A DNA stretch of 64,000 bases from assembly GCA_030428705.1 (NCBI GenBank), contig JAUIDI010000003.1:372001-436000 (forward strand). Reading direction: 5' to 3'. Origin of the DNA: Bacteroidia bacterium (GTDB taxonomy: Bacteria; Bacteroidota; Bacteroidia; Flavobacteriales; Flavobacteriaceae). Under the pieces are notes generated by a model. The model did not search any database. It saw only the letters and a list, made by a program, of their open reading frames with translations, and was not told the DNA's origin. Of this stretch, positions 18,345 to 27,191 are shown in pieces. Position numbers and translations under genes: made by a program. The first letter of the stretch is position 1, and each line of letters starts with the position of its first letter.

Positions 18345-20724
18345 AAACCTTCTAAAGAACAAAGGATATTCGCTTATTAATATTTCAGGATTGGCTGTCG
18401 GGGTATGCTGCTTTATTTTGATAGCTCTTTATGTCAAAAACGAATTTAGCTATGATCGGTTTCATACCAATGCAGATAGGATTTACAGGGTCTGGCAGCA
18501 TGAGAATTATGGTCCCAAGGAGGATTTTGTAAATACGACGACTCCGGTATCGATGGTCAATGTACTAAAGAATAATTATCCTGAAATAGAAGATGGCAGC
18601 CGCGTGCACCGCTTCAATGCCTTGGTCAAAAAAGATAAGGCAGAGTTCAACGAGACCGTTAGGGCTGTAGATCCGGGCTTTTTCAAAATTTTTGATTTTG
18701 AAATTATAAAGGGCAATACAACCAATCCATTTTCAAATGCGAATTCCCTAGTACTCACTGAAGCATCCGCTATCAAATATTTTGGAGATGAAGACCCCAT
18801 AGGCAAGTCACTCTCTTTGGAGTTCAATAATGAAGTCAAATTCTTTGAAGTTTCCTCAATTGCAGCCGATCCTCCCCAAGAATCTAGCATTCAATTCGAC
18901 ATATTGGTATCCTTTCAGAACGAAGCGCTTTTCTTTGGTGAAAGGGCAAGGCAAAGCTGGTTCAATGTATCGGTAGAGTCGTATCTTTTGCTAAAGCCCG
19001 GACAATCCCCAAAACTATTGGAAGATAAATTCCCCGTCATTATTGAACAATATTTGGGTGACAATTTCGAGGAAGACACCTTTTTTCTCCATTTGCAGCC
19101 AATTGACGAAATACATTTGAATTCATCGCTGCCACCGGGTCTCGAGCCCATTTCAAGCCCGATATACGGCTACGTTATGGGTACTATCGGCTTTTTGATA
19201 TTATTGTTGGCCTGTATCAATTTCATTACGCTGGCCGTTGGGCGTTCGTTTTCAAGGGCCACCGAAGTTGGTGTTAGAAAAGCCTTAGGAGCCTTCCGCA
19301 AACAAATAATCCATCAGTTCTGGGGCGAGGCTTTCTTGGTTACACTATTGGCCGTCTTATTCGGGATCGGGCTGGCCTTTATTTTTCAAGGAACCTTTAA
19401 TTCGCTAACCGGAAAACCGTTGGCCATAACCTTTGACCTGAGCCTTTTGTCGATTGTCGCCGGGCTGGTCTTGTTTGTTGCATTAATGGCCGGAATCTAT
19501 CCATCGATCGTGCTTTCAAAATTCAATCCTATCGAAGTTTTGCGAAACAAAATGGGCAAGGGTGCTTCCATGGGTCTATTTGGAAAAAGTTTGGTCGTAA
19601 CCCAATTTGTAGCTTCTATAGTAATGCTGATCGGCACCTTGGTAATTGGGCGCCAAATCGATTTTCTAGTGAACAAGGATCTCGGTTATCAAAAAGAAGC
19701 CGTTGTGGTGGTGCCTACCAATATGTCAGGTGATGAGGCGACTACCTTTGCCGATCTTTATGTAACCGAACTCAAAAAGCAACCTTTGGTAGCCAATGCC
19801 TCTAGGTCGATATTCAGTTTTTCCGAAAATGGTTGGATCGATGTAGGATTTACCGATGGGACGAACACCTATCAGGAATTTACCGTAAACGTTGTTGACC
19901 CGGGATTTCTCAAAACCCACAATATACGACTGACGGAAGGGCGGGATTTTCAAGAAGGCAGTTCCGCTGAAACCCAAAACGGGGTATTGGTAAACGAAAC
20001 ATTTGTTAAGAGATTTGGGCTGCAAGACCCCGTCGGAAAGCCCTACGACAAGTTTGACATTAACATTATCGGGGTAATGCAAGATTTTAATTTCGAGTCT
20101 TTGAACAATGTTATCGAGCCTTTGATGTTGACAATGAATAGGGCCATCTTTGAACACATCGAAAACGTAAGCATACAATATAGTACCCAGCCAAGAGTTT
20201 CGGTTCGCCTAAAGACCCAAGATCTGGGCGGTGCCATTGCGATGTTGAAAACGGAATGGGAGAAAATCAACCCCGCCCAAGAATTTGAATACCGATTTCT
20301 TGATGAAGCCCTGTCCGCGCAATATCAAAATGAACTGCGATCAAGAAGTATAGTCAATATTGCTTCGATATTATCCATTTTTATAGCCTGTATGGGCTTG
20401 TTCGGATTGGCGACCTTGACCGTGGCAAGAAGAACATCGGAAATCGGAATCCGAAAGGTAATGGGTGCCAATGTAGTGGACATCGTGACCATGATATCAA
20501 AAGATTTCGTAAAACTGGTATTGATTGCCTCTTTGTTTGCCTTTCCGATTGCTTGGTGGGCGATGCGTGAATGGTTGCAGGGCTTTGCCTATACCGTTGA
20601 CATCGGTTGGTGGCCTTTCATTGCGGCTTGTACCACTGTAGTGGCAATTACTCTGATTACGGTAAGTTTTCAATCCATTAAGGCTTCATTGGCAAACCCG
20701 GTAAAAAGTTTAAGAACGGAGTAA
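18313..20724 (+). CDS. MacB/FtsX-type ABC permease (803 aa)
   Basis: Complete double-FtsX permease. Coupling motifs are RATEVGVRKALGA and RTSEIGIRKVMGA (from 707). It shares LGAF..Q....QFWGEAF after the first motif with the copy at 20739 and, more loosely, with that at 23916. These three 3'-most permeases form a sub-group. The gene is bracketed by the 74-base direct repeats at 18271 and 20697, so a single homologous exchange could delete or duplicate it cleanly with both junctions left in frame. Its start and stop lie inside those repeats. Confidence 0.9.
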   Translation: MFKNYLKIAWRNLLKNKGYSLINISGLAVGVCCFILIALYVKNEFSYDRFHTNADRIYRVWQHENYGPKEDFVNTTTPVSMVNVLKNNYPEIEDGSRVHRFNALVKKDKAEFNETVRAVDPGFFKIFDFEIIKGNTTNPFSNANSLVLTEASAIKYFGDEDPIGKSLSLEFNNEVKFFEVSSIAADPPQESSIQFDILVSFQNEALFFGERARQSWFNVSVESYLLLKPGQSPKLLEDKFPVIIEQYLGDNFEEDTFFLHLQPIDEIHLNSSLPPGLEPISSPIYGYVMGTIGFLILLLACINFITLAVGRSFSRATEVGVRKALGAFRKQIIHQFWGEAFLVTLLAVLFGIGLAFIFQGTFNSLTGKPLAITFDLSLLSIVAGLVLFVALMAGIYPSIVLSKFNPIEVLRNKMGKGASMGLFGKSLVVTQFVASIVMLIGTLVIGRQIDFLVNKDLGYQKEAVVVVPTNMSGDEATTFADLYVTELKKQPLVANASRSIFSFSENGWIDVGFTDGTNTYQEFTVNVVDPGFLKTHNIRLTEGRDFQEGSSAETQNGVLVNETFVKRFGLQDPVGKPYDKFDINIIGVMQDFNFESLNNVIEPLMLTMNRAIFEHIENVSIQYSTQPRVSVRLKTQDLGGAIAMLKTEWEKINPAQEFEYRFLDEALSAQYQNELRSRSIVNIASILSIFIACMGLFGLATLTVARRTSEIGIRKVMGANVVDIVTMISKDFVKLVLIASLFAFPIAWWAMREWLQGFAYTVDIGWWPFIAACTTVVAITLITVSFQSIKASLANPVKSLRTE

Positions 20725-20770
20725 AAAAACATACTATTATGTTTAAGAATTATTTGAAAATCGCATGGCG
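20697..20770 (+). repeat. 74-base direct repeat, right copy
   Basis: Second copy of the permease-to-permease junction at 18271-18344, differing at two positions (the stop-codon region and the base before the ATG). Outside the repeat the neighbouring coding sequences are much less alike. Confidence 0.85.
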
Positions 20771-23141
20771 GAATATAAAGCGAAACAAGCTACATTCTTT
20801 TATTCACATTTCAGGGTTGGCAGTTGCTTTTTCAATCTGTATTCTTTTGTTTTTGGTTGCTTATTTCCATTTGAACTTTGATTCCTTTCATGAAGATGAG
20901 AGCCTATTGTTCAGAACCTCGCGCTTTGAGAAAAACGAACAAGGACCCCAAATGAGCTCTCAAATGCCATTGCCTTTGGCGCGGGCGTTGGAGACAGATA
21001 TTCCTGAAATCGAAACCGCCATTATAATTAACAAAGGGAAGCCAGAAAATATTTCGTACGGAAATAAGAATTTGGAAAGGTTGGTGGCTAGGACTAATCC
21101 TGATTTTTTTGAGGTATTCAATTTCCCCATTATAAAAGGAAATAAAGAGGCGGCACTTTCCGGTATTCACAATATCGTCTTGAGCGAGAGTATGGCTCAT
21201 GCCATCTTTGGAGATACAGACCCAATTGGAAAACAATTGAAAATAGGGAAATCAGGGGAAGAACAAATCTATTCGGTATCCACGGTAGTGAAAGATGCCC
21301 CAAAAAATAGCAGTATTCGTTTCGATGCCGTAGCCCGAATCGAATCGCTCAACGGTTACCAAGGATATAAAAATAACTGGGCATCGAATGCATCGAACAT
21401 CTTTGTAAAGATTGCCAAGAACAGCAACCCTGCGACCGTTGAAAATAAACTGGTCCCGTTTGTAGAAAAATACTACGCTGAGCAACTAGAGCAACTAAAA
21501 TCGCATCATCCTGAAGCAGTGGAGACCCATGAACTGTTAAGTATAAACCTCACCAATATTGAAGACATGCACTTTTCGGGAGAAAAGAGTGCGCCAAAAA
21601 TGTTGGTCTACGCTATCATGGCATTAGGAGCCTTTATCTTATTGATTGCTTGCTTCAATTTTGTAAACCTGAACATGGCACAATCTTTTCAGAGAAGCCG
21701 TGAATTGGGTGTTAGAAAAACATTGGGTGCCTTTAAGAGGCAACTTTTTCTCCAATTATGGGGCGAAGCTTTCATGATGTACTTTTTCGGGTTTATCCTG
21801 GGCTTAGGTATTGCGTATCAACTTTTGCCGACTTTCAGCGCTCAGTTTGGAGGTGGACTTGATATTACCATTTTGTTCGAACCTGTTTTTCTGGCCATAT
21901 TATTCGGGGTTTTTGTAACCGTCACATTAATAGCAGGAGGATATCCTGCGATTAAAATGGCCAATTTCAGGTTGGTTCAAATTTTGAAAGGAAATGTGTC
22001 CACTAAAAAACCAGGAGCACTAAGAAATTCATTGTTAATCGGTCAATTCGCGATTTCAAGTCTTCTGATTTGCATTAGCTGGATAGCTAGCCAACAACTT
22101 GATTTTTTACGCCAAATACCTATTGGGTTTGAAAAGGATCAGGTAATAAGTATTCCCGTAGGGTATCAGGAAGATGGAGGAAAAGTATTGGCAAGGATGC
22201 GTAACGAACTTGCCAGTGAACCGAGCGTTGTGTCGGTTACAGGTGCCGGAGGTAATGTGGGTCGGGGAAGAGATAGAACGACTTCAACATCAATTGTTGG
22301 CATTGATTATAAGCAACGGCAGATTTCCGCATATAGTCTCTTGGCCGATTTCGATTATCTGAAAACATTGCAAATTCCAATTATAGAGGGTCGGGATTTC
22401 GACCCTAGTTTTCCAACCGATGCCGAAAGCGCCGTAGTGGTTACTGAAAGCTTTGTAAAGGCAATGGAGGAGTCCGATCCAATAGGCAAATATCTCGACG
22501 GCGAGGAAGGTAGTCAAATTATTGGTGTGGTATCGGACTTCAATGCCTACGCCCCTTCAGAGAAATCATTGCCTATAATCATTCATTTGTCCAACGATGA
22601 AGCAATCAACTATATCTTTCTAAAAGTCGGTACGGATAATCCACAAAGAACTATGGAACGGCTTAAATCGACTTGGGAGAAAGTTGCTCCAAAATCAATG
22701 TTCAATGCTTCTTTTTTAGATGAGAACATTCAGGCTTGGTATGAAATTGAAAGTACGATGACAAGAATTTTTGGAATTGCCTCAGGAATTGCCATCTTTC
22801 TTTCTTGTCTTGGACTTTTCGCTATCTCGATGCTGGTCATCGAATTACGTACAAAGGAAATCGGCATTCGAAAAGTAGTGGGCGCATCGGTAAAGGAAAT
22901 CGTTTCGATGATATCGTATCACTTTCTGAAATTAGTAGCTATCAGTCTTTTTATAGCAATGCCCTTGGCGTGGTTTGCAATGGAGAATTGGATGCAGAAT
23001 TATGAGCATCGAATAGAAATTGGTCTTTTGACCTTTGTGGGAATTGGCTTGCTGGTAATTATGATTGCCCTGTTTACGGTAAGTTTCCATTCGATCAAAG
23101 CTGCCCTTGCCAACCCGGTAAAAAGTTTACGAACAGAATAA
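20739..23141 (+). CDS. MacB/FtsX-type ABC permease (800 aa)
   Basis: Complete double-FtsX permease. Coupling motifs are RSRELGVRKTLGA and RTKEIGIRKVVGA (from 704). A glycine-rich loop GAGGNVGRGRDR in the second extracytoplasmic domain recurs as SDNNLGRGKDG in the copy at 23916, which supports a sister relation. The C-terminal membrane region is less tryptophan-rich than in other copies (IGLLTFVGIG), but the 97-residue length is kept. Twenty bases separate its stop from the GIN-domain gene, suggesting one transcript. Confidence 0.9.
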   Translation: MFKNYLKIAWRNIKRNKLHSFIHISGLAVAFSICILLFLVAYFHLNFDSFHEDESLLFRTSRFEKNEQGPQMSSQMPLPLARALETDIPEIETAIIINKGKPENISYGNKNLERLVARTNPDFFEVFNFPIIKGNKEAALSGIHNIVLSESMAHAIFGDTDPIGKQLKIGKSGEEQIYSVSTVVKDAPKNSSIRFDAVARIESLNGYQGYKNNWASNASNIFVKIAKNSNPATVENKLVPFVEKYYAEQLEQLKSHHPEAVETHELLSINLTNIEDMHFSGEKSAPKMLVYAIMALGAFILLIACFNFVNLNMAQSFQRSRELGVRKTLGAFKRQLFLQLWGEAFMMYFFGFILGLGIAYQLLPTFSAQFGGGLDITILFEPVFLAILFGVFVTVTLIAGGYPAIKMANFRLVQILKGNVSTKKPGALRNSLLIGQFAISSLLICISWIASQQLDFLRQIPIGFEKDQVISIPVGYQEDGGKVLARMRNELASEPSVVSVTGAGGNVGRGRDRTTSTSIVGIDYKQRQISAYSLLADFDYLKTLQIPIIEGRDFDPSFPTDAESAVVVTESFVKAMEESDPIGKYLDGEEGSQIIGVVSDFNAYAPSEKSLPIIIHLSNDEAINYIFLKVGTDNPQRTMERLKSTWEKVAPKSMFNASFLDENIQAWYEIESTMTRIFGIASGIAIFLSCLGLFAISMLVIELRTKEIGIRKVVGASVKEIVSMISYHFLKLVAISLFIAMPLAWFAMENWMQNYEHRIEIGLLTFVGIGLLVIMIALFTVSFHSIKAALANPVKSLRTE

Positions 23142-23161
23142 ATTAGGTAAAAACGAAGCAA

Positions 23162-23884
23162 ATGAAAAAAACGATAATGTTATTAACGCTGGCTACATTA
23201 TTTGTAATAGCCTGTGAAGCACAGAAGAGAGTCAAGGGCAATGGACATGTTGTGACCATCGAAAGAAATGTAGATGACTATGATGCTCTCAGGGTCGGGG
23301 GTTTTTATGAAGTTGAACTGGTCGAAGGCAAAGAAGGCCAGGTTACCATAAAAGGTGAAGAGAACCTCATGGAATATATAGAGACCGAAGTAAAGGGCGG
23401 AACTTTGATTATCAAAACAAGGGACCACATGAATCTTAGTCCCTCACGAGGTGAAGATGTGTACATTACCATACCTGTTGAAAAAATCGATGCAATACGG
23501 CTTTCCGGTTCCGGCAAGTTAACGAGCAGAAAAACCCTTGAGACCAATAGTTTCAAAATCCATACTTCCGGTTCGCGAAATGTGGAATTAGATATAGAGG
23601 CAAAAAAGGTAACGGTAATTACCTCAGGTTCAAGTGATGTTGATCTAAGCGGAAGCGCTGAAAACATGGATGCGACATCTTCAGGGTCATCAGATGTGGA
23701 CGCCTTTGATCTCGATGTCGACAACGTTGATGTGCGGTCGTCGGGTTCATCGGATGTCAAGATTACCGTAAACGAAACACTTCAAACACAAGTGTCAGGT
23801 TCGGGAGATGTAAGATATAAAGGAAATCCCAACAAAATAAAGAACAAACTATCGGGCTCGGGCGGGGTATCTAAAGTGAATTAA
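23162..23884 (+). CDS. GIN-domain (DUF2807-type) exported lipoprotein (240 aa)
   Basis: The leader MKKTIMLLTLATLFVIAC gives a lipobox ending at Cys18, so a lipidated envelope protein is likely. The rest is a right-handed repeat of short strands with SGS or SGSSDV turns about every 20 residues (LSGSGKL, TSGSRNV, TSGSSDV, SSGSSDV, VSGSGDV, LSGSGGV). This is the hallmark of the head-GIN/DUF2807 family. Members are abundant in Bacteroidota and mostly uncharacterised; the adhesin label in databases is not firm. Its place between two permeases, with gaps of 20 and 31 bases, suggests it is made with the transport system and may act outside the inner membrane. Confidence 0.85.
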   Translation: MKKTIMLLTLATLFVIACEAQKRVKGNGHVVTIERNVDDYDALRVGGFYEVELVEGKEGQVTIKGEENLMEYIETEVKGGTLIIKTRDHMNLSPSRGEDVYITIPVEKIDAIRLSGSGKLTSRKTLETNSFKIHTSGSRNVELDIEAKKVTVITSGSSDVDLSGSAENMDATSSGSSDVDAFDLDVDNVDVRSSGSSDVKITVNETLQTQVSGSGDVRYKGNPNKIKNKLSGSGGVSKVN

Positions 23885-23915
23885 GCCTTTAATATTGAAA
23901 ACAAATTTGTAAACT

Positions 23916-26324
23916 ATGCTAAAAAACTATCTAAAAATCGGTTGGCGTAATTTAATGAAGGACAAAACCTTTACGTTATTGAACGTAATTGGTCTTTCCA
24001 TCGCCTTTGGGGCAGCTATTTTGTTGGCGATGTCTGCTTTTTTCGATATGTCGTACGATAAGTTTCACGCTAATGGCGATCGAATTTATCAGGTATATGC
24101 CGTAGCGCAGACGCCAAGGGGGCAGGAAGCCGGTACCAGTCAACCCGAACCGTTCGCCGAAGCCCTTAAGACCGAAGTACCGGGTGTCGAGAAAATTACG
24201 CGGTACCTTCAAGATGGGGGTTTGGTCATTTACGGTGAAAAAGAGATCGACCTCAACACCGTTTGGGTCGATGCCGACTTTTTTTCCATGTTTACCTTTC
24301 CGGTATTGAAGGGGAACAAGAACGATCCCTTGCAAGATCAGGCATCGGTCGTGATTACCGAAAATGCGGCCAACAAGTTGTTCGGCACCCATGAGGCGAT
24401 AGGGCAAACGATCAATATAATGATTAACGGAAAGGAAGAGCCTTTTACCGTGGGGTCGGTCGTCGGTAACGTTCCGCCACAAAGTTCATTGGATTTTGAA
24501 GTGGCCGTTCGATTTGAAAAAAATGCCGAATATGCAGAGACCAAAGGGATTTGGGATTCACAATACCATGGGGTTTATGTACAGCTGCCCGAAGGGGTTT
24601 CTCCCGAACGCTTCGAAAAGAACGCCCGTTCTTTTACCGAGCTGCATTACAAGGAATCCATGGAAGCCGCCAAACGCGATGGCGCACTGCCTGATGCCGA
24701 CGGTCTGTATCGGCAGTTAAAACTATTGCCGCTCAAAGACCGGCATTTTACAAGTTATAGAAAAGGCTATGCAGAAGTGAGCCGATCAGTGCCCTATCTC
24801 ATTTTGGGGGTAGCCTTTCTTATTTTGTTCATTGCCTGTGTCAACTTCGTCAACATGAGTATTGCGAAAAGTGCGCAGCGCCTACGTGAAATAGGGATGC
24901 GAAAAACGCTGGGTGCCCAAAAAGGACAACTGTTCTTCCAATTTTGGAGCGAAAGCCTTTTTGTATTTCTGACCTCAATAGGCATTGGTGTTCTGTTAAG
25001 TATTCTGTTGATCGATGATTTCAAAAGTATGTTCCGTACAAGAATTTCTTTGGATATGCTTACCGAACCTTGGGCGATATTTATGTTTTTTGTCACGATT
25101 TTGACAATTACATTGACGGCCGGGGGGTATCCCGCATTATTGCTAAGTCGCTTAGGGACCATTCAATCGTTGAAGGGAAAGTTGGAAGCGTCGGGCAATA
25201 ATCTTGTTCGAAATGTACTTATGGTCGTCCAGTTCGGTATTGCCATTTTGTTGATAAGCGGTACCTTGGTGCTGTGGGGTCAGGTGCAATTTATGCGGAA
25301 CAAAGATTTAGGCTATGATAAGGAGCAGGTGATTTCCTTCCCTTTAAACGGAAAAAAGAACGGACATGAGGTCCTAAAGCTGCTAAAGGATGAGTTGAAT
25401 GGTAATCCGGATATTTTGGAGGTATCGGCGTCCGACAACAATTTAGGGAGAGGAAAGGACGGAAGTCAATGGTCGAGCGCAATCGGTTTTGAACACAAGG
25501 GACGAAGCGTAAGGACCAATATTCTTAACGTTGATTATAATTACCCAAACACTTTGGGGTTGCAATTGGTACAAGGTCGAGATTTTAAATCGGAGGCCGA
25601 TAGTCTGGGTGTGCTGATCAATGAGACTATGGCACGTCAATTGGAAGAAGAGGATCCTTTGTCTGCCCGGCTCGAAGTTGGTAGTGAAACAGGTCTCGCC
25701 ATATTGGGAGTAGTCAAGGACTATAATTTTCAGGGTCTTGATCGGGCCATTGAACCGATTACTTTTTTTATGAGCGAGGATATGGAGTTAAGATATGCTT
25801 ATGTAAAAGTTGCACCGACGAATATGGCCAGTTCTTTTGATGCAATAGAACAAATCTGGAAAAAATTGGAACCCAATGCCGAGTTTTTAGGATCGTTTTT
25901 GGACGAAAATGTAGACAGGACTTTTCAGAGGGAAAAAACCATGGCCGCCATGATTACGAGCGGCTCGATTATTGCCATTGCATTGAGCTGTATCGGTCTG
26001 TTCGCCATGTCGTTGTTGATCGTAGCACAGCGCACCAAAGAAATAGGTGTCAGAAAAGTATTGGGCGCAAGCGTTGCTTCAATTACGGTATTGCTCACCA
26101 AGGATTTTTTGAAATTGGTGTTGATCGCATTTTTGATCGCCTCGCCGATCGCTTGGTGGTTCTCTGATCAGTGGTTACAGAACTATACCTATAAAATAGA
26201 CCTTGGGGTATGGTTCTTTGTTGCGGCAGGTCTATTGGCAATGGTCATAGCGTTATTGACCGTCGGTACTAGAACGGTCAACGCGGCTGCCCAGAATCCG
26301 GTCAAAAGTTTGAGAACTGAATAA
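23916..26324 (+). CDS. MacB/FtsX-type ABC permease, last of the array (802 aa)
   Basis: Complete double-FtsX permease starting MLKNYLKIGWRNLMKDKTF. Coupling motifs are RLREIGMRKTLGA and RTKEIGVRKVLGA (from 706). It has a deviating last membrane segment ending GTRTVNAAAQNPVKSLRTE, where other copies have SF or SY followed by QAIKAA. It is closest to the copy at 20739. It lies 51 bases ahead of the ATPase gene and is the only permease adjacent to it, so this pair is the safest permease-ATPase match. Confidence 0.9.
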   Translation: MLKNYLKIGWRNLMKDKTFTLLNVIGLSIAFGAAILLAMSAFFDMSYDKFHANGDRIYQVYAVAQTPRGQEAGTSQPEPFAEALKTEVPGVEKITRYLQDGGLVIYGEKEIDLNTVWVDADFFSMFTFPVLKGNKNDPLQDQASVVITENAANKLFGTHEAIGQTINIMINGKEEPFTVGSVVGNVPPQSSLDFEVAVRFEKNAEYAETKGIWDSQYHGVYVQLPEGVSPERFEKNARSFTELHYKESMEAAKRDGALPDADGLYRQLKLLPLKDRHFTSYRKGYAEVSRSVPYLILGVAFLILFIACVNFVNMSIAKSAQRLREIGMRKTLGAQKGQLFFQFWSESLFVFLTSIGIGVLLSILLIDDFKSMFRTRISLDMLTEPWAIFMFFVTILTITLTAGGYPALLLSRLGTIQSLKGKLEASGNNLVRNVLMVVQFGIAILLISGTLVLWGQVQFMRNKDLGYDKEQVISFPLNGKKNGHEVLKLLKDELNGNPDILEVSASDNNLGRGKDGSQWSSAIGFEHKGRSVRTNILNVDYNYPNTLGLQLVQGRDFKSEADSLGVLINETMARQLEEEDPLSARLEVGSETGLAILGVVKDYNFQGLDRAIEPITFFMSEDMELRYAYVKVAPTNMASSFDAIEQIWKKLEPNAEFLGSFLDENVDRTFQREKTMAAMITSGSIIAIALSCIGLFAMSLLIVAQRTKEIGVRKVLGASVASITVLLTKDFLKLVLIAFLIASPIAWWFSDQWLQNYTYKIDLGVWFFVAAGLLAMVIALLTVGTRTVNAAAQNPVKSLRTE

Positions 26325-26375
26325 TTTTTGACCGACCATGCATCTAACATTTAATATCTAAAAACTAAATAAATT

Positions 26376-27038
26376 ATGTTATTACAACTGAACAACATTT
26401 TCAAATGGGTACAACAGGGCGGACAGCGAGTCTTTCTTTTAAAAGACATCAATCTTGAGGTGGAGGAAGGTGAGTTCATTTCGGTAATGGGCCCTTCAGG
26501 TTCCGGAAAGTCGACCTTGTTGAACGTTATCGGAATGCTCGATACTTTTGATGAAGGGGAATATAATTTTCTAGACGAGCCGGTACATCAGCTCAAGGAA
26601 AAACATCGTTCAAACTTGTATAAACAATACATCGGTTTTGTATTTCAAGCCTATCATCTGATCGATGAGCTTACCGTTTATGAGAATCTAGAGATGCCCT
26701 TGCTTTATAAAAAGATTTCAGGTTCCGAGCGAAAGGCAATGGTGGCCGATATGCTCGATCGCTTCAATATTGTGGGCAAGAAAGATTTGTTCCCTACACA
26801 ATTGAGTGGTGGGCAACAGCAATTGGTCGGGGTAGCTCGGGCACTCATTACCAAACCTAAGTTGATTCTTGCCGATGAACCCACCGGAAATCTAAACTCC
26901 AAACAGGGGGAAGATATCATGGAACTGTTTAAGCAGCTAAATGATGAAGGGGTGACCATCATTCAAGTAACCCATTCGGAAAAAAATGCGGAATATGGTA
27001 AACGCATTATCAATTTACTGGATGGGCGGATGGTGTAG
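26376..27038 (+). CDS. ABC transporter ATPase, MacB/LolD-type (220 aa)
   Basis: Soluble nucleotide-binding subunit expected to drive the permeases upstream. Walker A GPSGSGKST is at 39-47, the Q-loop Gln at 91, the signature LSGGQQQ at 143-149, Walker B LILADE at 163-168 with Pro-Thr-Gly following, and the switch His at 200. After the signature the usual RVAIARAL reads LVGVARAL, an unusual change beside the ATP sandwich. All catalytic residues are present. Length and motif spacing fit the MacB/LolD/FtsE group. It is the only ATPase in the array and is followed by a terminator. Confidence 0.93.
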   Translation: MLLQLNNIFKWVQQGGQRVFLLKDINLEVEEGEFISVMGPSGSGKSTLLNVIGMLDTFDEGEYNFLDEPVHQLKEKHRSNLYKQYIGFVFQAYHLIDELTVYENLEMPLLYKKISGSERKAMVADMLDRFNIVGKKDLFPTQLSGGQQQLVGVARALITKPKLILADEPTGNLNSKQGEDIMELFKQLNDEGVTIIQVTHSEKNAEYGKRIINLLDGRMV

Positions 27039-27059
27039 GTGATTATGGTCTGTAATAAA

Positions 27060-27094
27060 TGAGCCTCCTGTTTAACCATAGGGGGCTTTTTATA
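27060..27094 (+). terminator. Terminator after the ABC array
   Basis: AGCCTCC (27062-27068) pairs with GGGGGCT (27081-27087), with one G-T wobble, around a 12-base loop and followed by TTTTTAT. It lies 24 bases after the ATPase stop. Confidence 0.75.
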
Positions 27095-27161
27095 ATAAAT
27101 CCCTTTTATTGGGGTATGTTACTTTTCAATGTCAACCCTTTACCTTCTCGACGTTATGCCC

Positions 27162-27169
27162 TATCTTTG
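27162..27169 (+). promoter_or_regulatory. Bacteroidota-type -7 box upstream of mrp
   Basis: TATCTTTG matches TAnnTTTG and lies 22 bases before the ATG at 27192. A clear TTG at -33 is not seen, so this is a partial match. Confidence 0.4.
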
Positions 27170-27191
27170 TTGTTTAGAATGATTTTATATA

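Noticed and set aside
23305-23760. Minus-strand frame of 151 codons opposite the GIN protein
   Set aside because: Ser/Glu/Pro repeats mirror the SGS repeats of the plus strand; no independent support.
1-27038. The permease array as a set of pseudogenes or assembly duplicates
   Set aside because: All ten complete copies are in frame, keep both coupling motifs and differ widely in the outer domains, which an assembly error would not produce.
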